64,000 nucleotides of DNA from Streptomyces indicus (GCF_900100315.1 NZ_FNFF01000006.1:248001-312000), one strand, 5' to 3'; counted from the stretch's first letter, positions 34,106 to 45,322 are shown. A program made the numbers and translations. The notes: generated from the letters alone by a model not told the origin.

Positions 34106-36151
34106 CTAACTGCCGCGTACGCGGCTGCGCATCGACGTGAGCAAGTAGGCCGCCATGAGCGCGATCAGGCTCAACGCCAGCGTGAACGCGATGGGTTGGG
34201 CGAGCATGCGCACCGCGCCCGCGACATAGCGCTCGGTGCCGGCCGGCCACTGGACCAGGGCGAGATCGCGCAGCCGGCCGGCCAGACCTGCGGTGGTGCG
34301 CACGGCGGGGCCCTCCAGGGCCTTCTGCACGAGGGGCACGCACACCACCGGTACGGCGACCAGGGCCGCGAGGCCGGCGGCGGTGGAGCGGAAGACGCCC
34401 GCGGCGAGCAGTCCGGCCCAGGAGCAGCCGGTGACCAGGCAGACCCAACTCGCTGTCACGGAAGGCCAGTCGGCGGGCAGGCGGGTCACTTCCTCGCCGT
34501 AGACGACGTGCAGGAGCGCGGCGTCGGAGGCCAGCACGAGGGCCGCGACGAGCAGGGCGGTCGCGGCGCTGACGACGAGCTTGGCGAGGAGCAGGCCGAG
34601 ACGGCGCGGCACGGTGCCGCGGTCGGCGGCGAGCGCCGGGTGCTTGAACTCGTCGCCGAACGACAGCGCACCGAGCAGGCCCGCGCCCAGGGCGGCGGGA
34701 GGCAGCGGGAGTTCGTACGGCCAGGCGGCCAGCAGGCGCGGCAGCGGGGTGTGACCGCTGCGGGCCAGAAGCAGGGAGAGCAGCGCGGAGACCGCAAGCA
34801 CCAGCGCCACGGTGAGGTAGCCGGTGGGGATGCCGCAGGCGCGGCGGAGTTCGTACCGCAGCGGCCGGAGGGGGGCACGGCCGGGGTGGACGGTGATGGG
34901 GGGCGGGAGCGGGTGCAGGGGCGGTGAAGTAGCCTTCTGGGGTGCGGTGTTGACGCCGGTGGCGTCGGCGGGGGCCGTCTTGTCGGGGCGGCGTTCGTCG
35001 GCGGGTTTCGCGTCGGTGGGGTACGCGTCGGTGCCGTGTGCCGCGGCTCGGTCGGTCGAGTGGAGGGCGGGGCCTTCGGGAGTACGGGCCGTGGTGCCGT
35101 GGGCAGAGGCGCCACGTGCCGCGGGGGGTACGGGGTCGGTCTCTGCGGCGAGGGCGGCTCCGGCGGGGCGCTCTGCGCCGGCGGGCTGCTGCTGCTCCCT
35201 GGCGGGCGGTTCCGCGGCCAGGGGCGGCTGCCGGTCGGCGGTGTGCGGCGGGGCGGCGGTGTGCGGCGGGGCGGGCGGGCCCGAGTCGCCCATTTCGTCG
35301 GCGAGTTGGTGGAGCAGGACGCCGTGCTTGTACGCGGTCTCGCCCACGGCGGCCGTGGTGCTGCCGTAGACGGAGAGGCGGTTGCCGTCCTCGCGGACGA
35401 TCTCCACGGAACGCCGTGCGACCCGCGCCTCCTTGGTGAGGAGCGCCCGGAGGCGGGCGGCGTGCGGGGAACGGACGGCCACGCGGGGGCGCAGACGCGT
35501 GCGGGCGAACTCGGCCGCGTCCTGGTCGGCGACGACACAGCCCTGTTCGAGTGTGACGACGCGGTCGGCCGCGCGCGCCGCCTCCTTGGGGTCCGACGTG
35601 GTGAACAGGACCGTGCCGCCCTGTTCCGCGTGCGCGCGCAGCATCGCGTGCAGCCAGGCGGCCTCGCGGGCGGAGAGCGACTCGGCAGGGGCGTTCAGGA
35701 CGAGGGTGTGCGGGTCGGCGAGCAGGGCGCAGGCGAGGCCGAGCCGGCGGTCCATGCCGCGCGAGAGCGTGCCGAGGCGTTCTTCGCGCAGGCTCACCAG
35801 GCCGACCACTTCGAGGACTTCGTCCGCGCGCGTGACGGGGACGCCGGCGGCGGCGCACAGCATCCGGAGCTGTCCGCGGACCGTTCGCGCCGGGTGGCCG
35901 GGGACATCACCGAGCAGGACGCCGACCTCGCGCGAAGGGTGCGCGATGCGGCTGAGCGGGCGGCCGCGGAAGTACGTGACGCCGCGCCCGGGCCGGAGTT
36001 GGAGCATCAGCCGGAGCACTTCGGTGGTCTCGGCGGGCACGGCGCCGAGCAGCGCCGTGACCCGGCCGGAGCGCGCCTCGAACGACACGTCGTCGATCGT
36101 GGGCGGCAGACCCTTCTTCGCGTTGCTGGTCAGTCCGGTGGCCTGGATCAT
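34106..36151 (-). CDS. ABC transporter-like fusion with degenerate ATPase and membrane domain
   Basis: A 681-residue fusion. Residues about 5-215 have the ABC ATPase layout, but every catalytic motif is altered: the Walker A site reads GAVPAETTE (36-44) with Glu41 where Lys is required; the signature is LSRGM (129-133); the Walker B region reads LVLNAPAESL with Asn153 and Ala154 in place of Asp-Glu; and Asp187 replaces the switch His. Residues about 285-440 are a Pro/Ala/Thr-rich linker. The C-terminus (about 460-680) has six hydrophobic helices of an ABC-2-type permease. ATP hydrolysis is unlikely, so it may need a partner ATPase or have a regulatory role. ATG at 36151 lacks a clear ribosome-binding site. 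Confidence 0.82.
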   Translation of the reverse strand: MIQATGLTSNAKKGLPPTIDDVSFEARSGRVTALLGAVPAETTEVLRLMLQLRPGRGVTYFRGRPLSRIAHPSREVGVLLGDVPGHPARTVRGQLRMLCAAAGVPVTRADEVLEVVGLVSLREERLGTLSRGMDRRLGLACALLADPHTLVLNAPAESLSAREAAWLHAMLRAHAEQGGTVLFTTSDPKEAARAADRVVTLEQGCVVADQDAAEFARTRLRPRVAVRSPHAARLRALLTKEARVARRSVEIVREDGNRLSVYGSTTAAVGETAYKHGVLLHQLADEMGDSGPPAPPHTAAPPHTADRQPPLAAEPPAREQQQPAGAERPAGAALAAETDPVPPAARGASAHGTTARTPEGPALHSTDRAAAHGTDAYPTDAKPADERRPDKTAPADATGVNTAPQKATSPPLHPLPPPITVHPGRAPLRPLRYELRRACGIPTGYLTVALVLAVSALLSLLLARSGHTPLPRLLAAWPYELPLPPAALGAGLLGALSFGDEFKHPALAADRGTVPRRLGLLLAKLVVSAATALLVAALVLASDAALLHVVYGEEVTRLPADWPSVTASWVCLVTGCSWAGLLAAGVFRSTAAGLAALVAVPVVCVPLVQKALEGPAVRTTAGLAGRLRDLALVQWPAGTERYVAGAVRMLAQPIAFTLALSLIALMAAYLLTSMRSRVRGS

Positions 36152-36602
36152 CGCTTCTCTCGCGCGCGGGGGCGGGGGGCGGTCGTGGCCCTGGGTACCT
36201 TCAGCACGATATCGGGATAATTGGCCGTTTTTGGGCAGGGTTGGGGAGCGGTGTCGGCTCAGTTCGGTCGCGCGTACGGCTCGTATCGCTCGCGTGTACG
36301 GGCGGGCGGATACGGGGAGAGAAGCGTCCGGTCGGACTGGGGGGCCGGGCGGGCGAGTTGAGGAGCGTCGCATACGCGGCCGAGGTGGGCCGGACGTCGG
36401 GCGCGCGGGGCGGCGCACGGGGCTGCGATGCGCGTCGCCACGGGCGAGCAGCGGGTCGGCCCGGCTGCGGCCCGGCTGGGTTGACGGGTCGGTGGGGCGG
36501 AAGGCCGGGTGGGGCGGACGGCTCGATGGGGCGGTGGGCTCGGCGAGTCGACAGGGTCGTGGGTCGGTGGGGTCGTGGGTCGGTGAGGTCGTGGGCCGGT
36601 GG
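36152..36602. other. Intergenic region with three tandem 16-base repeats
   Basis: 451 bases between two minus-strand genes. An AT-rich patch at about 36210-36235 is the likely promoter of the ABC-like gene. Three tandem copies of GGGTCGTGGGTCGGTG lie at 36554-36569, 36570-36585 and 36586-36601 (the last with two changes), ending next to the stop codon of the following NUDIX gene. No hairpin terminator is seen and no convincing gene is present. Confidence 0.6.
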
Positions 36603-37349
36603 TCAGACCTCGGGGCGCAGCATGGGCGGGTTGAGGAGCGTGGCCCCGCCCGCGCGGAAGAGCTGGGCCGGGCGGCCGCCCTGGCGCGTGGTGGTGCCGC
36701 CCGTGGGGACCAGGAAGCCGGGGGTGCCGGTGACCTTGCGGTGGAAGTTGCGCGGGTCGAGCGCCACGCCCCAGACCGCCTCATAGACCCGGCGCAGCTC
36801 CCCGACGGTGAACTCCGGCGTACAGAACGCCGTGGCCAGCGAGGAGTACTCGATCTTCGAGCGGGCCCGCTCCACCCCGTCCTCGAGGATCTTCGAGTGG
36901 TCGAAGGCGAGGGCGCCCTGGTCGCCGTCCTTGCCGAGGAAGGTCTCGACGGGCGACCAGCGTGCGCTGTTGGCGTCGCCGCCCGCCCGCGGGGCCGGCA
37001 GGTCGGGGGCGAGCGCGAGGTGGGCCACGCTGACCACCCGCATGCGGGGGTCGCGCTGCGGGTCTCCGTAGGTGGCGAGCTGCTCGAGGTGCGCGCCGTT
37101 GCCCTGCGCCTCGGAAGCCGCGGGATCGTGGACGCACAGCCCGGTCTCCTCGACGAGCTCGCGGGCCGCGGCGGCCGCGAGATCCTCGTCCGCCTTCACG
37201 AATCCGCCGGGCAGCGCCCACCGCCCCTGGAAGGGCGGCTCCCCGCGGCGCACCGTCAGCGCGCACAGCGAGTGGCGACGCACGGTCAGCACGACCAGGT
37301 CGACGGTGACGGCGAAGGACGGGTAGGCCGACGGGTCGTAGGGCGACAT
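36603..37349 (-). CDS. NrtR-like protein: NUDIX domain with C-terminal winged helix
   Basis: A 248-residue protein. The N-terminal NUDIX domain starts at about residue 12 (FAVTVDLVVLTVRR), with the box region GGFVKADEDLAAAAARELVE continuing into ETGL; the key Glu residues are partly retained. The C-terminal part (about 165-245, with CTPEFTVGELRRVYEAVWG and DPRNFHRKVTGTPG) is the winged helix of NrtR regulators. NrtR represses NAD synthesis or ADP-ribose genes in response to ADP-ribose. ATG at 37349 lies 14 bases from an inverted repeat that could be its own operator. Hydrolase activity in place of regulation cannot be excluded. Confidence 0.83.
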   Translation of the reverse strand: MSPYDPSAYPSFAVTVDLVVLTVRRHSLCALTVRRGEPPFQGRWALPGGFVKADEDLAAAAARELVEETGLCVHDPAASEAQGNGAHLEQLATYGDPQRDPRMRVVSVAHLALAPDLPAPRAGGDANSARWSPVETFLGKDGDQGALAFDHSKILEDGVERARSKIEYSSLATAFCTPEFTVGELRRVYEAVWGVALDPRNFHRKVTGTPGFLVPTGGTTTRQGGRPAQLFRAGGATLLNPPMLRPEV

Positions 37350-37739
37350 GCCGCGATCATAGTCGTCTGGCTGACGATAAACAGCTGGTTCAGCTGCGCC
37401 TCCTTCGGAGATGCGGCGGTGGTCGAGGGCGGGACCGGAGGCCACCTCCTCAGCGTTGAGCTGTCGCAGGCAGCGGCGCGAGGGGCGGGCAGCCCGGCTC
37501 GGGGCGCAGCGCGGCTCGGGGCGCAGCGCGGCTCGGGACGGGCAGCGCGGCCGGGCGGTGCAGCGCGGGTGGCCCAGTCCGTGCCCTGCCGCGCCGTCCC
37601 GTACAGCGCAGGCCCTTGGCGGGCGGGGGCCCTCTCCGTGCCGTGCAGCGCAGACCCGAGGCAGAACGGGCTCTCGCCCCCTCCCGGTCCTCACCCCTCC
37701 CCGTCCTCACCCCCTCCCGGTCCTCACCCCTCCCCGTCC
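37350..37739. other. Intergenic region rich in short repeats
   Basis: 390 bases between same-strand genes. It holds the NrtR-like operator near 37363, an array of GGCTCGGGGCGCAGCGC-type 17-base units at about 37494-37545, and most of the 33-base array described separately. No gene and no clean terminator are seen. Confidence 0.6.
37363..37377. promoter_or_regulatory. Inverted repeat upstream of the NrtR-like gene
   Basis: TCGTC (37363-37367), spacer TGGCT, GACGA (37373-37377), embedded in ATAGTCGTC...GACGATAA. NrtR-type regulators bind palindromes of about 21 bases and may autoregulate. Confidence 0.4.
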
Positions 37740-37759
37740 TCACCCCCTCCCGGTCCTCA
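37677..37759. repeat. Tandem repeat covering the stop codon of the debranching-like gene
   Basis: Five units alternate between 17 bases (CCCCCTCCCGGTCCTCA) and 16 bases (CCCCTCCCCGTCCTCA), a 33-base period repeated 2.5 times. Each unit ends with TCA, a TGA on the minus strand; one of these (37740-37742) is the stop of the gene, whose last residues (VRTGRG) come from the repeat. Confidence 0.9.
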
Positions 37760-39830
37760 CCCCCAGCTGCAGTCCCTCCCCCGCCTCCTCGATCATGGCG
37801 AGGCCGAGGCGGCTGATGCGTACGGCGAACGGGGACTCGGCGACGCGCAGGCCCGTCAGGCTCAGCTCGCCCAACGGTGCGCTGCCCATCGGGACGAGCG
37901 AGACCGTGCCGGCCACGGCGTCGGGGCGGATGCCCACCTGGGTGAGAATCACGTGGATGACCGCCGTCGCGGATGCCGCCGCGGGGCGGCAGGCGGCCGG
38001 GTGCGGCAGGGGTGCGCCGCCCGCCACCCGCTGCTCACCGGCGTACATCTCGGGGAGGCGGCCGCCGAAGTGCTCGGCCGCGGCGAGTACGCCGGCCATG
38101 AGCGCCCCGGCCTCCTTCTCGAAGCCGGCCGCGGCGAGTCCGGCGACGGCCACCGCCGAATCATGGACGCGGACGGCACCGCCCCGGTGTCCGAAGGGGT
38201 TGTGGCCCGCCTCCTTCACCCCGAGGCTGCGCAGCCCCCACCCCGAGTCGAGTGCGGGTGAGCCGAAGAGTCGGGCCAGCTGCTCGGTGCGGACCGGGTC
38301 AAGCAGCCCGGGAGCCATTGCGCCGCCTCCGAGCAGACCCGTGTCGAGGAGGTGCGCGGCCGCGCTCCCGAGGTGCGGGACGAGCCGTCCGTCCGCGGTG
38401 CGGGCGGCCGCGGGACGGCCCCCGCCGCGGTCCTCGATCCAGAACTCGCGCCGGAACGCCGCTCTCAACTCCCCCGCCCAGTCCCGCCATTGCGGCGCAC
38501 CGGGCCGCCCGTACAGCTCGAGCAGGTCCGCCCCGAGCAGCGCCGCGCGATGCGCGTGGGCCTGGGTCTCGCAGCGCAGCAGGCCTCCCGGGGCGGGGTC
38601 GGCGAGATAGCCGCCGCCTCCGACGGCCGAGCGCAGCCAGCGCAGACAGCGCTCCGCGGTGGGCAGCAGGTCGCGCGCCTCCTGGTCCGGCAGACCCCAG
38701 CGCCGCGCCTCGGCGAGCAGGACGGGGAAGAGCAGGGTGGCTTCCACGCCCGTGCTGCTCGGCGGCAGGTGCGGTCCCGCGTCCCGCAGCGGACCGGGGA
38801 TCAGGCCGGCGTCCGGTCCGTCGCCGCCCAGCTGGGTGCGGGCGAGGGTGCGCAGGGTGCCGGCGGCCAGCCGCGTGCCCAGCGGGAGGGTCATGCGGGC
38901 CACCGCCAGCGCCTCGGCCGGCGCGAGTCCGCAGCGCCAAGGGGCGCCGGCCGCGGGATGGAGGTCGGCCGGGTGGGCGGGGTCGCGCAGGAGCAGCGCC
39001 TGGAGATCGTCGAGGGAGGTGCTCAGGAGGCCGGGCACGCGCGGGTCGTCGCCCTCGGCGCGAACCGGTGGGAACGGGGCGTGCGCGCCCCTGCCCGCAG
39101 GCCTGAGCGGGCTCGCGCCGTCCTGGCGTACGGACAGCTCGATGCTGTGGCTGCCGCCCGCGGGCAGCTCGACGTCCCAGCGCAGCAGCCCGGCGGAGGC
39201 CAGCGCGTCCTGCGGCGGCGGGTCGGCCGCGACCACGGTGTGCTGCCCGGTATCCGATGACCAGCGCAGGCCCGAGTCGTAGACGCTCGCGGGCAGTTCG
39301 GGCCCGGGCGCCCCCGAGGCGACGGCTCCGAGCTCGGCGAGGTCGGTGGCGAGCGACACCTCGACGGGAAGCCGCAGGGGTCGCGTGGCCGCGCTGTGCA
39401 GGGTGATCCGCTCGGTGCCGCCGGCGTCGCGGATGCGCTCCACGGTGACGACCGGGTCGGGGTTCGACGGGTCGACATGACGCACCACGGCGACGAAGCG
39501 GGCACGGCCGGACGCGATCAACCGGCCCTGGACCGCGAGCGGTTCCCGGCCCGCGACCCGTACGTGACAGCGGGACAGGAGCCTTCGGCCGGCCTGGTAG
39601 ATGCCCTCGAGGCCGTGACCGGTCAGCTGTCCGTGCTCCGCCGAGATGGCCAAGCCGGGCAGGGCGACGCAGATCAACGAGGCGTGCACGGGCGGAAGTT
39701 GCCGTACGGCGCGTCCGGCGGGCTGCGCGGTGGCTTCTCCGCCCGACGGGCGCGGCAGCGGATGCGGGCGGCGGGAGGCGGCGGCGACGTGCTCCGCCCG
39801 TGTCGTGGCAGACGGCACGGATGAGGACAT
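37740..39830 (-). CDS. Glycogen-debranching N-terminal domain protein (amylo-alpha-1,6-glucosidase-like)
   Basis: A 696-residue cytoplasmic protein. Residues about 45-240 form the glycogen debranching N-terminal beta domain (LISAEHGQ-type start, here LAISAEHGQLTGHGLEGIYQ, then RRLLSRCHVRVAGREPLAVQ). Residues about 310-690 form an alpha/alpha toroid (PLGTRLAAGTLRTLARTQLG; EATLLFPVLLAEARRWGLPD; GWGLRSLGVKEAGHNPFGHRGGAVRVHD split here as GWGLRSLGVKEAGHNPFGHR and GGAVRVHD). It should act on branched or limit oligosaccharides. ATG at 39830 follows AAGAAGGG; the frame remains open upstream without a signal. The C-terminus runs into a repeat array. No glycogen genes are adjacent. Confidence 0.85.
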   Translation of the reverse strand: MSSSVPSATTRAEHVAAASRRPHPLPRPSGGEATAQPAGRAVRQLPPVHASLICVALPGLAISAEHGQLTGHGLEGIYQAGRRLLSRCHVRVAGREPLAVQGRLIASGRARFVAVVRHVDPSNPDPVVTVERIRDAGGTERITLHSAATRPLRLPVEVSLATDLAELGAVASGAPGPELPASVYDSGLRWSSDTGQHTVVAADPPPQDALASAGLLRWDVELPAGGSHSIELSVRQDGASPLRPAGRGAHAPFPPVRAEGDDPRVPGLLSTSLDDLQALLLRDPAHPADLHPAAGAPWRCGLAPAEALAVARMTLPLGTRLAAGTLRTLARTQLGGDGPDAGLIPGPLRDAGPHLPPSSTGVEATLLFPVLLAEARRWGLPDQEARDLLPTAERCLRWLRSAVGGGGYLADPAPGGLLRCETQAHAHRAALLGADLLELYGRPGAPQWRDWAGELRAAFRREFWIEDRGGGRPAAARTADGRLVPHLGSAAAHLLDTGLLGGGAMAPGLLDPVRTEQLARLFGSPALDSGWGLRSLGVKEAGHNPFGHRGGAVRVHDSAVAVAGLAAAGFEKEAGALMAGVLAAAEHFGGRLPEMYAGEQRVAGGAPLPHPAACRPAAASATAVIHVILTQVGIRPDAVAGTVSLVPMGSAPLGELSLTGLRVAESPFAVRISRLGLAMIEEAGEGLQLGVRTGRG

Positions 39831-40165
39831 GACGGCCCTTCTTCCTCGCTTGCTCCGGTCCGGCGCGGCACGGGGCACGGTGGCGGCACCGGGCGGTGCC
39901 TGCCGCGGCAGCGGCGGCGCACCCCGGAACCGGCGTGCCCGGCAAGGCCGTTGACCCGCGGCCGAGGGGACGCCGGCGGACGAACGACCCCCGCCACTCA
40001 GGTGAACGGGCCCGCGGCGGCCCGGGTCACGGCCGGTCCGCCCGGTAACGGAGCCGATCCGGGGCGCCGGGGCACCCGGGTGGCGCCTGGCGGAGCACGG
40101 GACGGGGGACGCGAGGGGCTGCGGCAGGCCCGCCCCGCGCAGCCGTACCGTCGCGAACCCGCCGG
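39831..40165. other. Intergenic region, nothing recognised
   Basis: 335 bases of very GC-rich sequence between two minus-strand genes. Apparent open frames are extensions of the neighbours and have no start signals. No strong hairpin or palindrome was found. Confidence 0.5.
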
Positions 40166-41764
40166 TCACGCTTCGCCTCCTGCCCCGCGCTCCCCCACCT
40201 CGGGGGCCTCCCCGGGCGACCGCCTGCGCTGGCGCGGGACGGCCTTCGCGGGCCGGGGCTTCGGCCGGCCGTCATCGCCCGCCCGGCCCGTCGGCCGACC
40301 ACCTCGCGGTCCGGGCCGCCCGACGGCCCACGCACCCGTACCCCGACCGCTCACCGCTGAAGGGCTGCTCCCGCTCGCCGCGTCGGTGACCGGCCCCACC
40401 GCCTCCTCTCCTGGCTGGGCCGCGCCGGGCGCCGGCTCACCCGGTTCAGACCGGTCGACCGCCGACTCAGCCCTGCGCTCGCCCTCGGCCGCCGGTCCGG
40501 CCCCCACGCCCTCCCCGACGTCCCGCAACGCGAACAACTCCCCCTGCACCGCGTCCGTGCCGCCGTCGGGCACGTCCACCGGCGGCCACACACGCGCCGG
40601 AAGCCGCAGGGCCGGATACTCCGCGACGCCGCTGCGCAGCGCTTCCCGCATCCGCTCCAGCGCCATGCCGGACCCCGCCGCCTGGTAGAGCATCTCGGCC
40701 AGGACGCAGTCCGGGTCGACGGTCAGCGCCATCTCCAGGGAGAGCCGCGCCTCCGTCACATCCCCCAGTGACCAGGCGGCCCAGCCCGCCAGGGTGCGGA
40801 CCGCACCGCCGTACGGCCTGTAGACCCCGGCACAGCGCCGGGCCAGGGCGCGCCAGAGGCGGAGGGCCGCGGCGGCCTGCGAGCCCTCCATCCAGAGCGT
40901 GGCCCGGTCGCGGGTCTGGAGGTCCTGAAGGCCGACGAGGACGCGGGCCGCCTCGGCGTCCGTGAGCAGGCGGTCGTCCCACTCGTCCGCGCTCCGTGCG
41001 CGCGCCGCCGGCGGCGGGTTCTCCCGCAGGCGCGCGACAAGGTCGCCGATGGTCACGAGGGTGTCGGCCGCGAGGCCCAGCCTCCGCTCCTCGTCCAGGA
41101 GCCGGGGCAGGGCCTCGGCCACGGCGTCGTCGATCGCCTCCTCCTGGGCGGCGGCCGAAGCGCCCGCCGGAGGGGTCAGGCGCGCCTCCATCTCCTGCTG
41201 TGTGCCCCGGACTTGGATCCCCGCGAAGGTGGCCGACGCCGCCATGACCGAGGTGCCGGGCATCAGCATGGGCCGTCCGTCCGGCGGGCAGCAGGCCTCT
41301 CCGGCTCCCGTGCACACGTAGGACCAGAAGCGGCCGCCGGAGAGGCAGAGCGCTTCCAGGACGCGCAGCCCCAGGTCGCGGCAGGAGGCCAGCAGGGCGT
41401 CGGCCAGCGGGCGCAGGCCTTCCATGACCTGGCGTCCGCTGTCGCCCGGGCCGGGTTCGCGGCACAGATATGCCACGACCCCGTCGGGCGGCGTACCGCC
41501 CGTGCGCCGCTCCACCTCCTGGACGAGGCAGCGGGGCAGCTCGCGCCCGATGAACTCCCAGTCCTCCTCCGCTTCGGGGATGCCGAGCCGCACCCGGCCC
41601 GCGAAGAGTCCGCGGTCCCCCTGGAGGGCCACGAGGACCAGGCTGTCGGAGGGGTGGAAACCCATGAAGTACGGGAGGGCATCTGCCAGTTCGTCCGGGC
41701 TGCGCAGAGTGACGGAGGGCATCGGAATGTGACCGGCTGCAGCTGATTCGTTGCGTTGCGTCAT
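40166..41764 (-). CDS. DUF4192-family protein
   Basis: A 532-residue protein with the DUF4192 beginning: VTLRSPDELADALPYFMGFH followed by PSDSLVLVAL (about 18-50), then RLGIPEAEEDWEFIGRELPR, GGTPPDGVVAYLCREPG and the LCLSGGRFWSYVC region. The domain covers about residues 15-370, with TPR-like helices near WSLGDVTEARLSLEMALTVD. The last 110 residues are Pro/Arg/Gly-rich and probably disordered. The family is confined to actinobacteria; its function is unknown. ATG at 41764 is chosen; a GTG 15 bases upstream is possible and neither has a clear ribosome-binding site. It is divergent from nothing and precedes the debranching-like gene. Confidence 0.8.
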   Translation of the reverse strand: MTQRNESAAAGHIPMPSVTLRSPDELADALPYFMGFHPSDSLVLVALQGDRGLFAGRVRLGIPEAEEDWEFIGRELPRCLVQEVERRTGGTPPDGVVAYLCREPGPGDSGRQVMEGLRPLADALLASCRDLGLRVLEALCLSGGRFWSYVCTGAGEACCPPDGRPMLMPGTSVMAASATFAGIQVRGTQQEMEARLTPPAGASAAAQEEAIDDAVAEALPRLLDEERRLGLAADTLVTIGDLVARLRENPPPAARARSADEWDDRLLTDAEAARVLVGLQDLQTRDRATLWMEGSQAAAALRLWRALARRCAGVYRPYGGAVRTLAGWAAWSLGDVTEARLSLEMALTVDPDCVLAEMLYQAAGSGMALERMREALRSGVAEYPALRLPARVWPPVDVPDGGTDAVQGELFALRDVGEGVGAGPAAEGERRAESAVDRSEPGEPAPGAAQPGEEAVGPVTDAASGSSPSAVSGRGTGAWAVGRPGPRGGRPTGRAGDDGRPKPRPAKAVPRQRRRSPGEAPEVGERGAGGEA

Positions 41765-42081
41765 GCGACGAGAGTGCACCGGATCAACCGATTCCGGTTT
41801 TCCCTGTGGATAACTCCGGTTAGGAGCATGTCAATTGCCGAGCCGAGCGCCGGCCGACTGCGGCCCGATGGCCTGCCGTCACGACTTCGGCGCGCGACGG
41901 TGCGTCACGACTCCGGCGCGCGGCATCGCGTCACGACCACGAGACGACGGCACCCCACACGGCCACGGGGCCCGCTGCGGCCGCGGACACGACCGCCTCC
42001 CGTCACGACCACAGACACGACCGCCCCCGTCACGACCACGGACACGACCGCCCCCCCGTCACGACCGCAGCAGAGCCCCCC
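41765..42081. other. Intergenic region with a 28-30 base tandem repeat
   Basis: 317 bases between RecQ (upstream) and DUF4192. The promoter of the DUF4192 gene probably lies in the AT-richer stretch at 41780-41830. Two copies of a unit beginning CGTCACGACCAC and ending GACACGACCGCCCCC lie at 42001-42028 and 42029-42058, with partial copies on both sides. They sit 24 bases past the RecQ stop; no hairpin terminator is evident. Confidence 0.65.
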
Positions 42082-44370
<2,289 letters not shown>

Positions 44371-44416
44371 CCCTCCATGCAACCGGACACCACTGACAAT
44401 CGGCCACCTCATCCGC

Positions 44417-44431
44417 CTTACCTGCGGTAAG
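44417..44431. promoter_or_regulatory. Small palindrome in the RecQ/RadC-like divergent promoter region
   Basis: CTTACC-TGC-GGTAAG, perfect 6-base arms, about 47 bases upstream of the RecQ start. It does not match the Streptomyces LexA or ClgR sites that I know. Confidence 0.4.
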
Positions 44432-44656
44432 CGTCGGCGGGGGCATCGGGGTGCGCCGAGAGGGGAAGGGATATTGACGGCGGACCCGCTGATTTCGGTC
44501 AGCATCGTCAATTGCTCGTTGCCTAGCGGCCGATGGGGCGGCGAGAATTGGAGCGCTCCCGCACGGCTCCTTTGTATCCGGCAGTGCTGTGCCGCGGTGC
44601 GCTCCCGCACGTCCGACGTCGCCCGCCCTTGCGGGTGCACAGCCGAAGGGAGGACC

Positions 44657-45322
44657 GTGACCTTCGGATTCGCTCCGTCCACCGATCCGACGAGACTCGC
44701 GTCAGTGTCACCGCCCGCCGACGCGTCAAGCCCCTTGGGGCGGCTGCTCGAGCCCGCCGAGTGGGCCGCCGCGGGCATCCCGCTGCTGCGCGATCCGCGC
44801 GATGTCGTTCGAGGCTTGTACGAACGGCACCGGCCCACCCGTGAGACCGCCGTGGTCGCCGTGCTCGACCAGGAGGAACGGGTCAGGGCGAGCGCATCGT
44901 TCGCCCGCCGCTCCACGCCGGTCGACGGCTGGGTGTTCCGCAACGCGCTCCTGGCCCAGCTGCGCCGCGTGATCCCGCACGACCTGCGCCGCCGTACGCC
45001 GGTGCACACCGCGGTGCTCCTCTACTGCCGGGACGGCGGCGAGGGCTGGACCGAGGAGGACGGCGCCTGGATGTGGGGGCTGCGCGACGCCTGCACCCTG
45101 CACGGGCTGCGCTGCGGCGCGTACATCACGCTGACGGCCTGCGGCTGGCAGGTGCTCGGCGAGGGCCGCGGGGGCCGTCAGCCGAACGCCGGCCGGGCGA
45201 GCGCCGTGAACTCCGTGGTCAACGGCGGACACGGGCCCCACTCGGCCAACGGCGCCGAGACCGCGTACACGGCCAACGGCCATGGCGGCGTGGAGTTCCT
45301 GCGCCGGGCGGCTTCACTCTGA
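44657..45322 (+). CDS. Hypothetical protein with RadC/JAB-like architecture but no metal ligands
   Basis: A 221-residue protein whose central part (about 50-165) has the segment order of RadC/JAB proteins: RETAVVAVLDQEERVRASAS, then VFRNALLAQLRRVIP, then AVLLYCRDGGEGWTEEDGAW, GLRDACTLHGLRCGAYITLT and CGWQVL. In RadC the fourth block is HNHPSG..PS..D; here it reads CRDGGEGWTEED, so the zinc ligands are missing. It is probably a non-enzymatic relative; this is my alignment by eye. The last 50 residues are Asn/Gly-rich and disordered. GTG at 44657 follows GAAGGGAGG. It is divergent from RecQ. Confidence 0.6.
   Translation: MTFGFAPSTDPTRLASVSPPADASSPLGRLLEPAEWAAAGIPLLRDPRDVVRGLYERHRPTRETAVVAVLDQEERVRASASFARRSTPVDGWVFRNALLAQLRRVIPHDLRRRTPVHTAVLLYCRDGGEGWTEEDGAWMWGLRDACTLHGLRCGAYITLTACGWQVLGEGRGGRQPNAGRASAVNSVVNGGHGPHSANGAETAYTANGHGGVEFLRRAASL

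Noticed and set aside
37677-37759. Repeat array considered as a CRISPR array
   Set aside because: Units are directly adjacent, there are no unique spacers, and no cas genes are in the window.
42001-42058. 28-30 base repeat considered as CRISPR or an attachment site
   Set aside because: Contiguous tandem copies without spacers, and no integrase next to it.
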